A stretch of DNA of 64,000 nucleotides from Flavobacteriales bacterium (GTDB lineage: Bacteria; Bacteroidota; Bacteroidia; NS11-12g; UBA9320). The translations under genes and the position numbers were made by a program. A model generated the notes under the pieces. That model saw only the letters and a program-made list of their open reading frames with translations. It was not told the origin of the DNA and made no database searches. Each line of letters starts with the position of its first letter. Positions within the stretch are counted from its first letter, which is position 1. Below, piece by piece: positions 16,988 to 26,029 of this stretch. Location: positions 175,547-239,546 of the forward strand of contig JACJZW010000003.1 of assembly GCA_020635355.1 (NCBI GenBank), given 5' to 3'.

Positions 16988-17137
16988 ATTCCTTGTGTTT
17001 AAGCGGTTAGATCGGGCTGCAATTTATAGGTCCGATCAGAAGTCAACATATAATTTCGATATTTGCAACGCTTGAGGGGTTAAAAATTATTTCAGCCGTT
17101 TACCTTTCTCGATTAAAATCTATTAACGCTCTACCAA

Positions 17138-17707
17138 ATGCTCGGATACCGACGATTTTCTGATTCCCAACTTGTGGATGAGATCAAATCTGGAAACGAG
17201 GATGCATTGCTAAGTATGTACAAGCAATATTTTACTATGGTAAAGAGCTTTATACTCAAGAACAACGGTACGGAAGATGAGATAGAAGATGTGTTTCAGG
17301 ACAGTCTGATCGCGGTATGGCGTAATGTCAACAAAAAGGATTTTACGCTTACGGTAAAGATGAGCACCTACCTGATGGCCATCGTCAAAAACTTGTGGTT
17401 CAAGCAACTCAAGAAGAAGACCCGATTCACTGTGGTGGATGAGTCGCTTCAAGAGAAGATTTTGGCCGATGATGTCAAGACCGATCACCTGGATCACAGT
17501 CTGATTCATGATATGGTGGCTGAGTTGGACGAGACCTGTAAAAAACTGTTGGGGTATTTTTACTTCGATGGGTTGGAGAACAAGGTGATTGCCGAGAAAA
17601 TGGGGTTTGCCAATACCGATACGGTGAAGTCCAAGAAATATCAGTGCTTCAAGAAGTTGGAGACTGCGGTGAAGGATAAGTACAGTAAAGAAGATTTTTT
17701 CAGATAA
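17138..17707 (+). CDS. ECF-type RNA polymerase sigma factor
   Basis: This 189-residue protein shows sigma region 2 at about 20-95 (EDALLSMYKQYFTMVKSFIL, EDVFQDSLIAVWRN, TYLMAIVKNLWFKQLKK) and region 4 at about 125-175 (LDETCKKLLGYFYFDGL, ENKVIAEKMGFANTDTVKSKKYQCFKKLE, a helix-turn-helix). Regions 1 and 3 are absent, as in group 4 sigma factors. It directs RNA polymerase to a regulon that is unknown here. The next gene, three bases downstream, encodes a single-pass membrane protein that is a plausible anti-sigma partner. The neighbouring divergent HtrA protease suggests envelope stress. Confidence 0.9.
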   Translation: MLGYRRFSDSQLVDEIKSGNEDALLSMYKQYFTMVKSFILKNNGTEDEIEDVFQDSLIAVWRNVNKKDFTLTVKMSTYLMAIVKNLWFKQLKKKTRFTVVDESLQEKILADDVKTDHLDHSLIHDMVAELDETCKKLLGYFYFDGLENKVIAEKMGFANTDTVKSKKYQCFKKLETAVKDKYSKEDFFR

Positions 17708-17710
17708 GCC

Positions 17711-18745
17711 GTGAACCAAGATCAACATACATACGAGTTAATCGACCTGTATCTGCGAGGGGAGCTCATCGGAGAGGATCTGGACTTGTTCAAAATCAAG
17801 CTGCGGGAAGATGAAGGTTTTCTTCGTCAGGTACAATTACAGAAAGCCATCATTCAGCATGTTCAACAAGCTCGGGAGGCTGATCTCAGAACGATTTTCG
17901 ATAAGAAGAAAAAACGACGGGGCGCCATCATCCCCTTCAATCGTCGGGTGCTATCCGTTGCGGCTGTTATTCTATCCATCACGGCATTCGGCATGATTTT
18001 AAAAATGTTCCTGCCAGCCGATCTGCTTAGCGATCAATCCACTACCACGCCTCAGGAAGAGGTCCTTACCCAAACAGAAGAAACACCAACGGTGGTGGAT
18101 ACCATGATTTCAAACCGCCCGGCGGATGAGGAAGAGGTGGAGGATGAAGAAGTTACCGTTCCGGAAATCGCAATGGTTGAAGATGACGAAGTTCCTGATC
18201 AATCCGTGCTGAGCACAGATGCTGATGACGACATAAGCCGGTTGAAGGAAGAGGAAGATTTGCTGGATGGTCGAAACATTGAAGCCAAGAAAGATCAGCT
18301 CTTAACAACCCGTCAAATCATCCCAATGGTCTACAGTTTTGAGGTGAAAGCACCGGCTGCGGCCAGTGCTGAAGCGGATGTAGAAACGGTTGATGAGACC
18401 GCTACAAAAGCCACAAAAAAAGAGGGAGACTCCAAGGATACGCAAAAGGTAGCCCAAGCCAATACAGAGCGGGCCGAAATTGCGAATGTGCCGGTTCAAC
18501 GTCCTGGTACACAGGTGAATGTAGAGTACTGGCGAAGCATCGTGAATTTTACGGGTTATAGCTACAATGGGACAAAACTGAAACTCTTTCAGGTGCCACC
18601 TGATGCGCGTTTGAAAATTGTAGTTTACCAAAATAAGACCTACCTGAAATGGGAGGGTGCGTTCTATCAATTACTTCAAACCGATGAGTACGAGACCTTT
18701 GTGAAAGTGAAGGATGCCGAAGTACTTAAGGTTATTGGGCCGTAA
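17711..18745 (+). CDS. Single-pass membrane protein, putative anti-sigma factor
   Basis: This 344-residue protein begins at a GTG three bases after the sigma-factor stop. Its N-terminal 75 residues are soluble and helical, with the pattern ELIDLYLRGELIGEDLDLFKIKL common in Bacteroidetes anti-sigma-like proteins. A basic stretch DKKKKRRG precedes one transmembrane segment at about 80-101 (LSVAAVILSITAFGMILKMF). The outside part is very acidic (about 105-200, many E and D), followed by a K/A/T-rich linker and a C-terminal domain at about 270-344 (VNVEYWRSIVNFTGYSYNG). No ZAS zinc motif (HxxxCxxC) is visible, so the anti-sigma role is inferred from topology and operon position. Confidence 0.65.
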   Translation: MNQDQHTYELIDLYLRGELIGEDLDLFKIKLREDEGFLRQVQLQKAIIQHVQQAREADLRTIFDKKKKRRGAIIPFNRRVLSVAAVILSITAFGMILKMFLPADLLSDQSTTTPQEEVLTQTEETPTVVDTMISNRPADEEEVEDEEVTVPEIAMVEDDEVPDQSVLSTDADDDISRLKEEEDLLDGRNIEAKKDQLLTTRQIIPMVYSFEVKAPAAASAEADVETVDETATKATKKEGDSKDTQKVAQANTERAEIANVPVQRPGTQVNVEYWRSIVNFTGYSYNGTKLKLFQVPPDARLKIVVYQNKTYLKWEGAFYQLLQTDEYETFVKVKDAEVLKVIGP

Positions 18746-18746
18746 G

Positions 18747-19538
18747 GTGGAAGTTCACTTTTCAAAATATCACGGAACCGGAAATGATTTTATCCTGATT
18801 GATGGGGTTGGTCAAGATTTGACCCCCATCAAATTGGACATCCCTGCGCTCTGTGATCGACATTTTGGGATTGGGGCGGATGGGTTGATTGTGATCCAAC
18901 AACATCCGGAGCTCGACTTCCACATGATCTATTACAATTCTGATGGCTCCCAGAGTTTTTGTGGGAATGGAAGTAGATGCGCGGTGGCCTTTGCGAGAAC
19001 ACTTGGAATGGTTCCGGAGGATGGTGAAACTATGTTTTTATCGACCGATGGCGTTCACCATGCGCAATTCCTTGAAAATGGTGAAATCCGCCTTTCCATG
19101 GCAGACGTGGATGCCGTTGAGCGCCGTGAGAATCATTATATCCTACAAACCGGTTCACCCCATTATATCATTGAGGTTGATGATCCTTCAGCAGTGGATA
19201 TTATACCGGAGGCCCATAAAATCCGATATTCCGATGCATTTCGGGAACGAGGAATCAATGTGAATTTTGTTCACTTCGATCCCGATGGAGTGCGCATGCG
19301 GACCTATGAGCGTGGTGTGGAAGACGAGACCTTGAGTTGTGGAACGGGAGTGACTGCATCTGCCCTAGCCTGGCACGTTGTGATGAAGGAGACCGATGGA
19401 GCATTCAATATACCGGTCTCGGCACCAGGGGGAAACCTGCGTGTACAGTTTGACTATCTTCACTCTACCGGGTATTCCAATATTTTTCTGCAAGGTCCCG
19501 CTCTACGGGTATTCGACGGCGTGGTGGTATGCGACTAA
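18747..19538 (+). CDS. dapF: Diaminopimelate epimerase
   Basis: This enzyme interconverts LL- and meso-diaminopimelate in lysine and peptidoglycan synthesis. With the GTG at 18747 as start it reads (M)EVHFSKYHGTGNDF, the normal DapF N-terminus, and has 263 residues. An upstream in-frame ATG at 18714 would overlap the preceding gene by 32 bases and add eleven unlikely residues. The two catalytic cysteines are visible: Cys72 in FCGNGSR and Cys198 in ETLSCGTG. The gene lies one base after the stop of the putative anti-sigma gene and overlaps the next gene by ten bases, so it is probably translated from a shared transcript. Confidence 0.93.
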   Translation: MEVHFSKYHGTGNDFILIDGVGQDLTPIKLDIPALCDRHFGIGADGLIVIQQHPELDFHMIYYNSDGSQSFCGNGSRCAVAFARTLGMVPEDGETMFLSTDGVHHAQFLENGEIRLSMADVDAVERRENHYILQTGSPHYIIEVDDPSAVDIIPEAHKIRYSDAFRERGINVNFVHFDPDGVRMRTYERGVEDETLSCGTGVTASALAWHVVMKETDGAFNIPVSAPGGNLRVQFDYLHSTGYSNIFLQGPALRVFDGVVVCD

Positions 19539-19981
19539 TTTCCAGAATTAAGGCACTTCTTGGGTCTGGCGCAGCAGAACTCAAATCCGATCAGTTAACT
19601 GAACGAGAATTGATACGCTTGAAGGGATTTCAGCCTGTTGCCAGGATTTCAGATGACGATTTAGTTTTTCTGATTCAACGTGAATTCCCCAATGATGTAA
19701 ACGTTGTGCGTGACAAGTTGAATGGGATTGATGATTTCTTCGAGGAGAAGAATAGAATTTCTGCAGCGGTGTTGAAACTGGCCGACGGAGATATTACTCG
19801 GTTGGATGAGTTTGTGCAACGAGCGAATTCCGATTTCAGAGATGTGTTGGCTCCGGCAGAATATCCACGACAGTTTCGGTATGGTTTCGGGAACCGCACG
19901 GAGGAAGAATCCAAAGAGGATTCTCTTCAGGATTGGGAGGAGTATTGTGCCTGGAAAGAGCATGGTAGGGCGATGGAATAA
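19529..19981 (+). CDS. Hypothetical protein overlapping the end of dapF
   Basis: This 150-residue protein starts at an ATG inside the last codons of dapF (ten-base overlap), which suggests translational coupling. It is charged and probably cytoplasmic, with an N-terminal amphipathic helix (MRLISRIKALLGSGAAELK) and helical segments such as DDDLVFLIQREFPNDVNVVRDKL. I do not recognise a family. The coupling, same strand and absence of repeats across it support a real gene. Confidence 0.6.
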   Translation: MRLISRIKALLGSGAAELKSDQLTERELIRLKGFQPVARISDDDLVFLIQREFPNDVNVVRDKLNGIDDFFEEKNRISAAVLKLADGDITRLDEFVQRANSDFRDVLAPAEYPRQFRYGFGNRTEEESKEDSLQDWEEYCAWKEHGRAME

Positions 19982-20019
19982 GAGGATTCGTGTTGAATCG
20001 GTTTTCCTGTGGTAAAAGA

Positions 20020-20400
20020 CTGAACGCTCACCAATTTTACTGAACGATACCGTTATACTCAACGAAATTTTGTAGGGACAAACTCACCCCTACCCCAATG
20101 AAAGTTAGGAGGTAATTTCGACAAGTTCAATCTCGATTTACTCACCGCATAAAAAGAACTCAACGCCATCCGATTTCACCGAACGATAGCGCTTATATCA
20201 GTCAAATTTTGTAGGGACAAACTCACTCCTACTCCAGGGAAAGTTAGGTGGTCATGTCGACAAGTTCAATCTTGATTTACTCACCGCATAAAAAGACTCA
20301 ACGTCCTCCGATTTCACCGAACGATTGCGCTAATCTCAGTCAAATTTTGTAGGGACATACTCACCCCTACCCCAATGAAAGTTAACGGTTCTCACCCACA
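20020..20400 (+). repeat. Dispersed repeat family 2: ~139-bp tandem array (about 2.7 units)
   Basis: The word TTGTAGGGACA begins units whose TGTAGGGA starts lie at 20071, 20210 and 20348, giving spacings of 139 and 138. Each unit holds a hairpin GTAGGG-N10-CCCTAC (middle copy slightly altered) and the run CCCCAATGAAAGTTA. Upstream of the hairpin is TTCACCGAACGATNGCG, and downstream CGACAAGTTCAATCTNGATT. Relatives occur inverted at 37840-38010 and direct at 53165-53425. The array fills most of the 19982-20551 gap; the rest shows only a weak A+T-rich leader before the next gene. Confidence 0.85.
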
Positions 20401-20551
20401 ATCATCGGGTTAATCTCACCCAACGTCACAAAACCAGACAACCTGTATTAATTTGCCAACCGTTGACGTCATTTTCAAAAAAACCATTAGACCTGTTGGT
20501 GGCTAACAGTTTATATGGAATGAATCAACCATATAACATTCGCTTGCAAAC

Positions 20552-22012
20552 ATGACTCGTGCTCAATCGTTCATGACTAAATTCAATCAACCCACCTGGT
20601 TGTTTTCGGTGTTAGGCGGGATATACCTGATCTTTTGGGGTATCATTGGACACGACCCATTTTTTGGTGATGCCATCTCAACGGTTTCCCGATGTGCCCT
20701 CAACATATTCGATAACAACTTTACTGTTCTCACCTATCCAAAGGGGCTGGATCCGGGGCACCCAACCACCTTCCCAATCCTGTATGCCCTGATCTGGAAG
20801 GTAGTTGGTCTGGGGCTGTGGCAAAGTCATTTGATCAATGTGTTATTCAGTTTTGGGATTGTATTCCGCGTGGTTCAGTGGTTGCGATATGAAGGTGTGA
20901 AATACGTTTGGCTTGGTCCCTTGTTGTTGTTTCTTACCGTTCAGTTTGTTGCCCAATCCGCATTGATGAATACGCATCTGCCACTCACATTTTTTGTGAT
21001 TAGTGTGGCCTGGAGCATTAAAACCGGTCGGGCAGTTACCGCAACCATCTGGGCCGTTTGCCTGGTACTGACCCATTTGCAAGGACTTTATTACTTTCTC
21101 CCTATGTTGGTGTGGGCATGGTTTATCCAATCCGGAAACGTCCGTGAGCGCCTTCAATTTTTATGGCCCATCATGTTATTCCCACTGCTGGCTTTTTTAG
21201 GTTGGGCAGCGTATCATCATGGTCAGACCGGTTGGTGGATTAGCTCACCCGATTATGCGGCTCATCGCGGAACGCCTGACATCAAAGGAATCATTCGAAA
21301 TCTAATTTTGTCGGACTGGCGTATTTCCGATTACGGACAAATAGCCTTGTTCATTGTTCCGTTTTTTGTGATGTGGAAGCGACGTTTTCGGTTTAACTAC
21401 GATCACGCCTTAATTCTATTCGCCTTTTTGTACGTGTTTAATGCAGTTGCGATTGCCATTACCACGCATACCGGTCCGGCTCATCGCTATGTGTTCCCGG
21501 CGATTCCTTTCCTGATCCTCGCCACCGCTGAACATTTACCGGAATTTAAATGGCGAACCTGGATAGCTGTTTTCGGAATACTTGCCAGTGGGTACGTTTG
21601 GTTTTATCCGGGCAAAACCTTGGGTGATTCAACGCTCACGTACCGACAACTTTTTCCAATCCTAAATGAACTGAAATCCGACTATCCGTCCGATACGATC
21701 TATACCTATGCACCTGTTGGCAATTATTCCCGTTCGATGTATCTGGCTGATGAGGTGGTGAACACGGCACCATTATACAACCGTGACAAGGACTCATGCC
21801 GTTTCATCCTCTCCGGTAATTTGATCGGTGATTTCGCACCGGAAGAACTGGATTCACTGAGAATATCCTGGAGTGTCACGAGTTTTGAGCGGGGAAATGC
21901 CTGGTTTGAATTGTACCAGAATCCGAAATTTGGTCGTTTCCCAATCGAACATCCTCGGGAAAAATCATCAGCAGAAATCTGGATGGAAAAACTAAAATCC
22001 AAATTGAAATAG
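20552..22012 (+). CDS. Polytopic membrane protein, glycosyltransferase (GT-C)-like
   Basis: This 486-residue protein has about ten hydrophobic segments from residue 14 to about 375 (LFSVLGGIYLIFWGIIG, LLFLTVQFVAQSALM, GLYYFLPMLVWAWFI, LFPLLAFLGWAAYH and others), then a soluble C-terminal part of about 110 residues. An early acidic pair after the first segment (GHDPFFGDA, D30 and D35 region) and the order of segments resemble GT-C glycosyltransferases that use lipid-linked sugars. I can see no diagnostic motif, so the enzyme call is tentative. The ATG at 20570 (MTKFNQP) is an alternative start. It is followed 28 bases later by a DUF4294 gene on the same strand. Confidence 0.6.
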   Translation: MTRAQSFMTKFNQPTWLFSVLGGIYLIFWGIIGHDPFFGDAISTVSRCALNIFDNNFTVLTYPKGLDPGHPTTFPILYALIWKVVGLGLWQSHLINVLFSFGIVFRVVQWLRYEGVKYVWLGPLLLFLTVQFVAQSALMNTHLPLTFFVISVAWSIKTGRAVTATIWAVCLVLTHLQGLYYFLPMLVWAWFIQSGNVRERLQFLWPIMLFPLLAFLGWAAYHHGQTGWWISSPDYAAHRGTPDIKGIIRNLILSDWRISDYGQIALFIVPFFVMWKRRFRFNYDHALILFAFLYVFNAVAIAITTHTGPAHRYVFPAIPFLILATAEHLPEFKWRTWIAVFGILASGYVWFYPGKTLGDSTLTYRQLFPILNELKSDYPSDTIYTYAPVGNYSRSMYLADEVVNTAPLYNRDKDSCRFILSGNLIGDFAPEELDSLRISWSVTSFERGNAWFELYQNPKFGRFPIEHPREKSSAEIWMEKLKSKLK

Positions 22013-22040
22013 TGGCATATTATTTGACCTTACCAACTTG

Positions 22041-22646
22041 ATGAAAAAGCCAATAATCTTCCTTCTCCTGCTCTGTTCCGGGCTAGTGACCTTTGGTCAG
22101 AAGTCGGACAGTACCGTGAAACGAAAACCGGTCAACCTGGACTCCATCCACGTGGTGAGGTTGGTGATTGATACCACCACGAACGACACCTTTTTCGTAT
22201 ACGAATTTGAAGAGTTGGCACTCATGGATTTCGCCACCAAAGAGCAGCGAGATGAGTATTTTCGGTTGGTTCACAATGTGAAAAAGGTCCTGCCTTACGC
22301 TAAGCTGGCGGCGTTCCGAATTCAGATGATGGAAGATAACCTGCACTTGCTGACCGACGAAAAAGCCAAGGCCAAGTACATCAAGGAAACCGAAAAAGCC
22401 ATCAAGGATGAGTTTATGGAAACCATGAAGAACTTCTCCCGATCTCAGGGTTTGCTGATGATAAAACTGATCCATCGGGAATGTGGCAAAACCACCTATG
22501 AAATTCTAAAAGGCTATCGAGGAAGTGTTGAAACCTTTTATTGGTCGGCATTTGCAGCGATGTACAACGCCAGTCTTAAATCGGAATTTGATCCGATTAT
22601 CGATTATCAAATCGAGATGATCATCAAGAAATACAACCTGGAATAA
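22041..22646 (+). CDS. DUF4294 domain-containing exported protein
   Basis: The ATG at 22041 gives 201 residues starting MKKPIIFLLLLCSGLVTFGQ, a clear signal peptide; an upstream TTG at 22038 adds one residue only. The body matches my memory of the Bacteroidetes-specific DUF4294 family: LMDFATKEQRDEYFRLVHNVKKVLPYAKLA, then RSQGLLMIKLIHRECGKTTYEILK and FYWSAFAAMYNASLKSEFDP. It is all-helical and periplasmic. No function is established for the family to my knowledge. It lies just upstream of bshB1 on the same strand. Confidence 0.85.
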   Translation: MKKPIIFLLLLCSGLVTFGQKSDSTVKRKPVNLDSIHVVRLVIDTTTNDTFFVYEFEELALMDFATKEQRDEYFRLVHNVKKVLPYAKLAAFRIQMMEDNLHLLTDEKAKAKYIKETEKAIKDEFMETMKNFSRSQGLLMIKLIHRECGKTTYEILKGYRGSVETFYWSAFAAMYNASLKSEFDPIIDYQIEMIIKKYNLE

Positions 22647-22700
22647 ACCATTCTTCCATTGAGCTGTTGCACCTTCTGACCGATCAATGCATCTTTGCTC

Positions 22701-23417
22701 ATGGCTTTGAATCCTCAGAAACTTAAAATTCTCGCTTTTGCTGCGCATCCGGATGATGCGGAACTGGCATGTTCAGGCACCCTGATTAAGGAGGCGAAAG
22801 CAGGTCATGCGGTGGGTATTGTTGACCTCACCACCGGTGATCTAGGTACGCGCGGGACATCTGAAATTAGATTGCAGGAAGCCAAAGCATCCGCTGAAAT
22901 CTTGGGGCTTTCTGTCCGTGAGAACCTGTTTATGCCGGATGGTTTTTTTGAAGAAACGCAGGAGAATCTCATCAAGGTGATCACGGCACTCCGGACCTAT
23001 CAACCCGACATCGTTTTGGCGAACGCCATTGAAGATCGACACCCGGATCACGGGAGGGCATCAGCACTCGTTTCCCGAGCCTGCTTTTTGAGCGGACTCG
23101 CACGCATCGAAACCGGACAGGAACGGTGGCGACCAAAATCGGTATATCATTACATCCAGTTCCGCTACATCAAACCTGATTTTGTGGTTGACGTAACCGA
23201 TGAATGGGAAGTACGCATGGAAGCCGTTCGAGCCTTCAAAAGCCAGTTTTACGATCCGCGTTCAGACGAACCATCAACCATGATTGCCAGTGAAGCCTTC
23301 ATGAAATTTATAGAAGCTCGTGGTCGGGAAATGGGAGGGGTGATCGAACGTCCGTTTGGCGAAGGATATACCGTTGAACGAACACCAGAGGTTCATTCAC
23401 TTACCGATTTATTCTGA
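22701..23417 (+). CDS. bshB1: Bacillithiol biosynthesis deacetylase BshB1
   Basis: This 238-residue LmbE/PIG-L-type zinc deacetylase removes the acetyl group from GlcNAc-malate in bacillithiol synthesis. AAHPDDAELACSGT (H16, D18, D19) is the metal and catalytic motif, and the second histidine pair is in EDRHPDHGRAS. Also visible are TTGDLGTRGTSEIR and KPDFVVDVTDEWE, typical of BshB1. The ATG at 22701 is chosen over an upstream TTG at 22695. The stop codon TGA abuts the stop of the convergent lamin-tail gene, forming the palindrome TGATCA at 23415-23420. The rest of the bsh pathway is not in this window. Confidence 0.9.
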   Translation: MALNPQKLKILAFAAHPDDAELACSGTLIKEAKAGHAVGIVDLTTGDLGTRGTSEIRLQEAKASAEILGLSVRENLFMPDGFFEETQENLIKVITALRTYQPDIVLANAIEDRHPDHGRASALVSRACFLSGLARIETGQERWRPKSVYHYIQFRYIKPDFVVDVTDEWEVRMEAVRAFKSQFYDPRSDEPSTMIASEAFMKFIEARGREMGGVIERPFGEGYTVERTPEVHSLTDLF

Positions 23418-25889
23418 TCAACGAACCACGGTTACGGGTACGCGTTCGTGATAGCGTCGGGAATCCGAGTAACCATCCAACGCGATGATGTAAATGCCGG
23501 TAGGGGCCACTGCTCCGCTGGACAGGATGCCGTCCCATTGAATGGTTTCATTGCCGTGCATAACGGCGCCGGATAGTAACTCCGTCATCAACGTCCCATT
23601 TACATCATAGATTGTGCAATACACCGAAAGCAATTGGTTGGACCAATTCAGCTGAACCTGCGTCTGATCCTCAAATCCATCGTAGTTTGGGGTGAATGGA
23701 TCCGGATGTGCTTTGACCGTTTTGGTCGAGGGTTTTATGCCGCTGTTTGGACACCCTGGACTGGCACCACCCTTGCCGGCAGAGCCCGACTGCCACCCGG
23801 CTGGAGCCAACGGTGAATCCCAACGTTCCAGGCTTACATTAATAGTACTCGGTAGCAGTGGATGATGAAAGGATTGATCATAGGTTACCGTGTCAAGCCA
23901 GTTCCCCGATAGGGTGGTCAATGCCAGTGTAGCCTTGTCATTGGATAACGAAGGGAAGGGTATGAGCGTCTCCATTCGCTGGGTGGGACAGGATGCATAC
24001 CGATGTTGAAGAAGGGTAATGTCCTTGCAAAAGGCGATCGATTCACCCGGAAAAATCAAACGGGATTCTTGCGAAACCAGCCACAATTCAATCGGGAATT
24101 CGCCATCGGTGGTGCCGAGACGCAAAGCGGATAAGTCCTCAATCCCACTTCCAGTATTCGTAATCTCGATAAATTTTCGACCGACAGAATCGGTGTGGAA
24201 GAGCACCTCTGAAATCCGGAGTTCATTTAGCCGTATTGTTCCAGGGATGCCAATTGGAATAAGGGTGTCCGGAAGCAGGTTCCCTCGACAATCCTGAACC
24301 GAATGAAGACGCAACGCATGGATGGAATCGATTTCTAAACCCACGGTGTTGATATTGAGTAGGTTGCCGATGTGGCTCACCGATGTAATCCAGGATTCGT
24401 GATCCAGTATAGGTGCCTCATCCAAGGACTCATCAAACCGCAGTTGGAAGCGTTGATCACCCATATAGACAACGTCCATCAAATTGGGTGGCGTATTATC
24501 CTGAACGGAACCATCCACACTGTTTTCGCTGCCAGGTGTTCCACCATGATCGTCAACAGACCAATCCCAATTGTCCACATGGCATTGGTATTCTCGATCT
24601 ATTAATTCCAGACTCCATCCACCGTTGCTTTTCCAACTGGTTGGCAGGTGGGCAATCGAGTAATTGATATCGTGAATGATCTCGGCATTGGGTGATCGCA
24701 ATCGGATGGAATCGGACGAATTATTCAACGACGGAAGGCGCTGAACCGGACACACGTTTCCCCATGATTTAAACTTATCGTTGACTTCTTCCTCGCAGAC
24801 AATAACATACTCAGCGGGTGCAACAACGTAGTTTGATAGCTGGACGGACATGGTTGGATCTTCCAGCATCCAGCCATCCAAATCAATACTATGGTTGGTT
24901 CGATTATACAATTCAATGAACTCCGCATCAGGTAATTCCACCATAGGTGTTGGGTCGATCAACAATTCCGTGATTAAGACATCATATCGAGAAGGTGGTG
25001 GTGGCGGTACATAACTAATTAGGGTATCGATGGATCCACATTCACCAAACCGATTGCAAATGGGTTCCAGTTCCAGTTGAATCGAACTCATGGGCGTTGA
25101 CACCAAAGTGAGCTCCAGCATCGAATCGTGGGACCATTTCATGTCAATTGGTTCACTACTATTTACGAAGGCATTTATGAGGTGATGATGCACCACCTCT
25201 TGGTCAAATGCTACCTCAAGGTGGTTATTCCGCACAGTGATTGTTGAGACGCCAGGTGCCGGTGACTGTTGCCAATCGCCGATAGAAAAGTAGCGTACCC
25301 ACGTTCGGCCAAAGAAACTGCTCGTGGATTGACGGATCTGAAAACCAACGGTGAGAGATTCGGTGATCATCAGCGGAACGGCAGCCAGGTTTATTACGGT
25401 ATCCAGTTCCTTAAACCAGGCTCGGATAGTCACGGAGTCATTTGCCTGAATGAGGGTGGCATCGATGGTGACCTTGCCGGTTAAGCCGTGTCCTTGTTCA
25501 TCAACCATAGTGGTGTTGGTTGAGGCAGAGTAAAAGGCACTCAGCGCATCCCGACTTCCTCCGAAGCGGAACGTCACGCGTTCCGCCCCACCGGAGGACA
25601 GCCAGATATCAAAATAGTTTAGTGAAGAGGTCTCATAATCCTGGGTGAATAAAAATCGAATGGTGGTATGGGCGCTGGCCTCCGTGCAACGGTAGCTTAA
25701 TCCAAAGGTGTCATTCATCTCTTGGGATGCCGATCGCAAGCCATCGTCTTCGAGGCTGAAAGCGCTGAGATCGCCCTGCCAGTGTTGTAAAGCAGCCGTT
25801 GAGTCAAATCGCTCAACATAAGGGCACTGGGGATGGGCAATCGCAACGCACATCAGCACAAGAAGGTATGACAGGCCATGTCGAATCAT
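23418..25889 (-). CDS. Secreted protein with lamin-tail domains and FlgD-like C-terminus
   Basis: Using the ATG at 25889 gives 823 residues starting MIRHGLSYLLVLMCVAIAHPQ, a good signal peptide; an upstream ATG at 25958 would bury it behind 23 residues. A beta-sandwich/LamG-like region spans about 25-210. Lamin tail domains appear near 300 (ITELLIDPTPMVELPDAEFIELYN) and near 555 (LRISEVLFHTDSVGRKFIEI). The C-terminus from about 730 is FlgD Ig-like (PDPFTPNYDGFEDQT, YDVNGTLM, WDGILSSGAVAPTGIYII). Such proteins occur with T9SS and are surface-exposed. Function unknown. It converges on bshB1 with no spacer. Confidence 0.82.
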   Translation of the reverse strand: MIRHGLSYLLVLMCVAIAHPQCPYVERFDSTAALQHWQGDLSAFSLEDDGLRSASQEMNDTFGLSYRCTEASAHTTIRFLFTQDYETSSLNYFDIWLSSGGAERVTFRFGGSRDALSAFYSASTNTTMVDEQGHGLTGKVTIDATLIQANDSVTIRAWFKELDTVINLAAVPLMITESLTVGFQIRQSTSSFFGRTWVRYFSIGDWQQSPAPGVSTITVRNNHLEVAFDQEVVHHHLINAFVNSSEPIDMKWSHDSMLELTLVSTPMSSIQLELEPICNRFGECGSIDTLISYVPPPPPSRYDVLITELLIDPTPMVELPDAEFIELYNRTNHSIDLDGWMLEDPTMSVQLSNYVVAPAEYVIVCEEEVNDKFKSWGNVCPVQRLPSLNNSSDSIRLRSPNAEIIHDINYSIAHLPTSWKSNGGWSLELIDREYQCHVDNWDWSVDDHGGTPGSENSVDGSVQDNTPPNLMDVVYMGDQRFQLRFDESLDEAPILDHESWITSVSHIGNLLNINTVGLEIDSIHALRLHSVQDCRGNLLPDTLIPIGIPGTIRLNELRISEVLFHTDSVGRKFIEITNTGSGIEDLSALRLGTTDGEFPIELWLVSQESRLIFPGESIAFCKDITLLQHRYASCPTQRMETLIPFPSLSNDKATLALTTLSGNWLDTVTYDQSFHHPLLPSTINVSLERWDSPLAPAGWQSGSAGKGGASPGCPNSGIKPSTKTVKAHPDPFTPNYDGFEDQTQVQLNWSNQLLSVYCTIYDVNGTLMTELLSGAVMHGNETIQWDGILSSGAVAPTGIYIIALDGYSDSRRYHERVPVTVVR

Positions 25890-26029
25890 GAACTCAAATG
25901 TCCAGCGCCCGGCATCGGCCACCAAAAAATCAACGTTCAATTTCTCCCAACGCTTCATTTTTCGAACAAAACGCTTTCATAATTGTCGTTTCATAGCATA
26001 AGGCTACTCATTGCCTTATTTTTGCCGAC

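Noticed and set aside
17040..17075. TTGACT...TATAAA promoter for the HtrA gene on the minus strand
   Set aside because: The spacer between the two words is only about 12 bases, and the form is not the Bacteroidetes consensus.
18714..18746. Upstream ATG start for dapF
   Set aside because: It would overlap the preceding gene by 32 bases and add residues not seen in the family; the GTG at 18747 gives the standard N-terminus.
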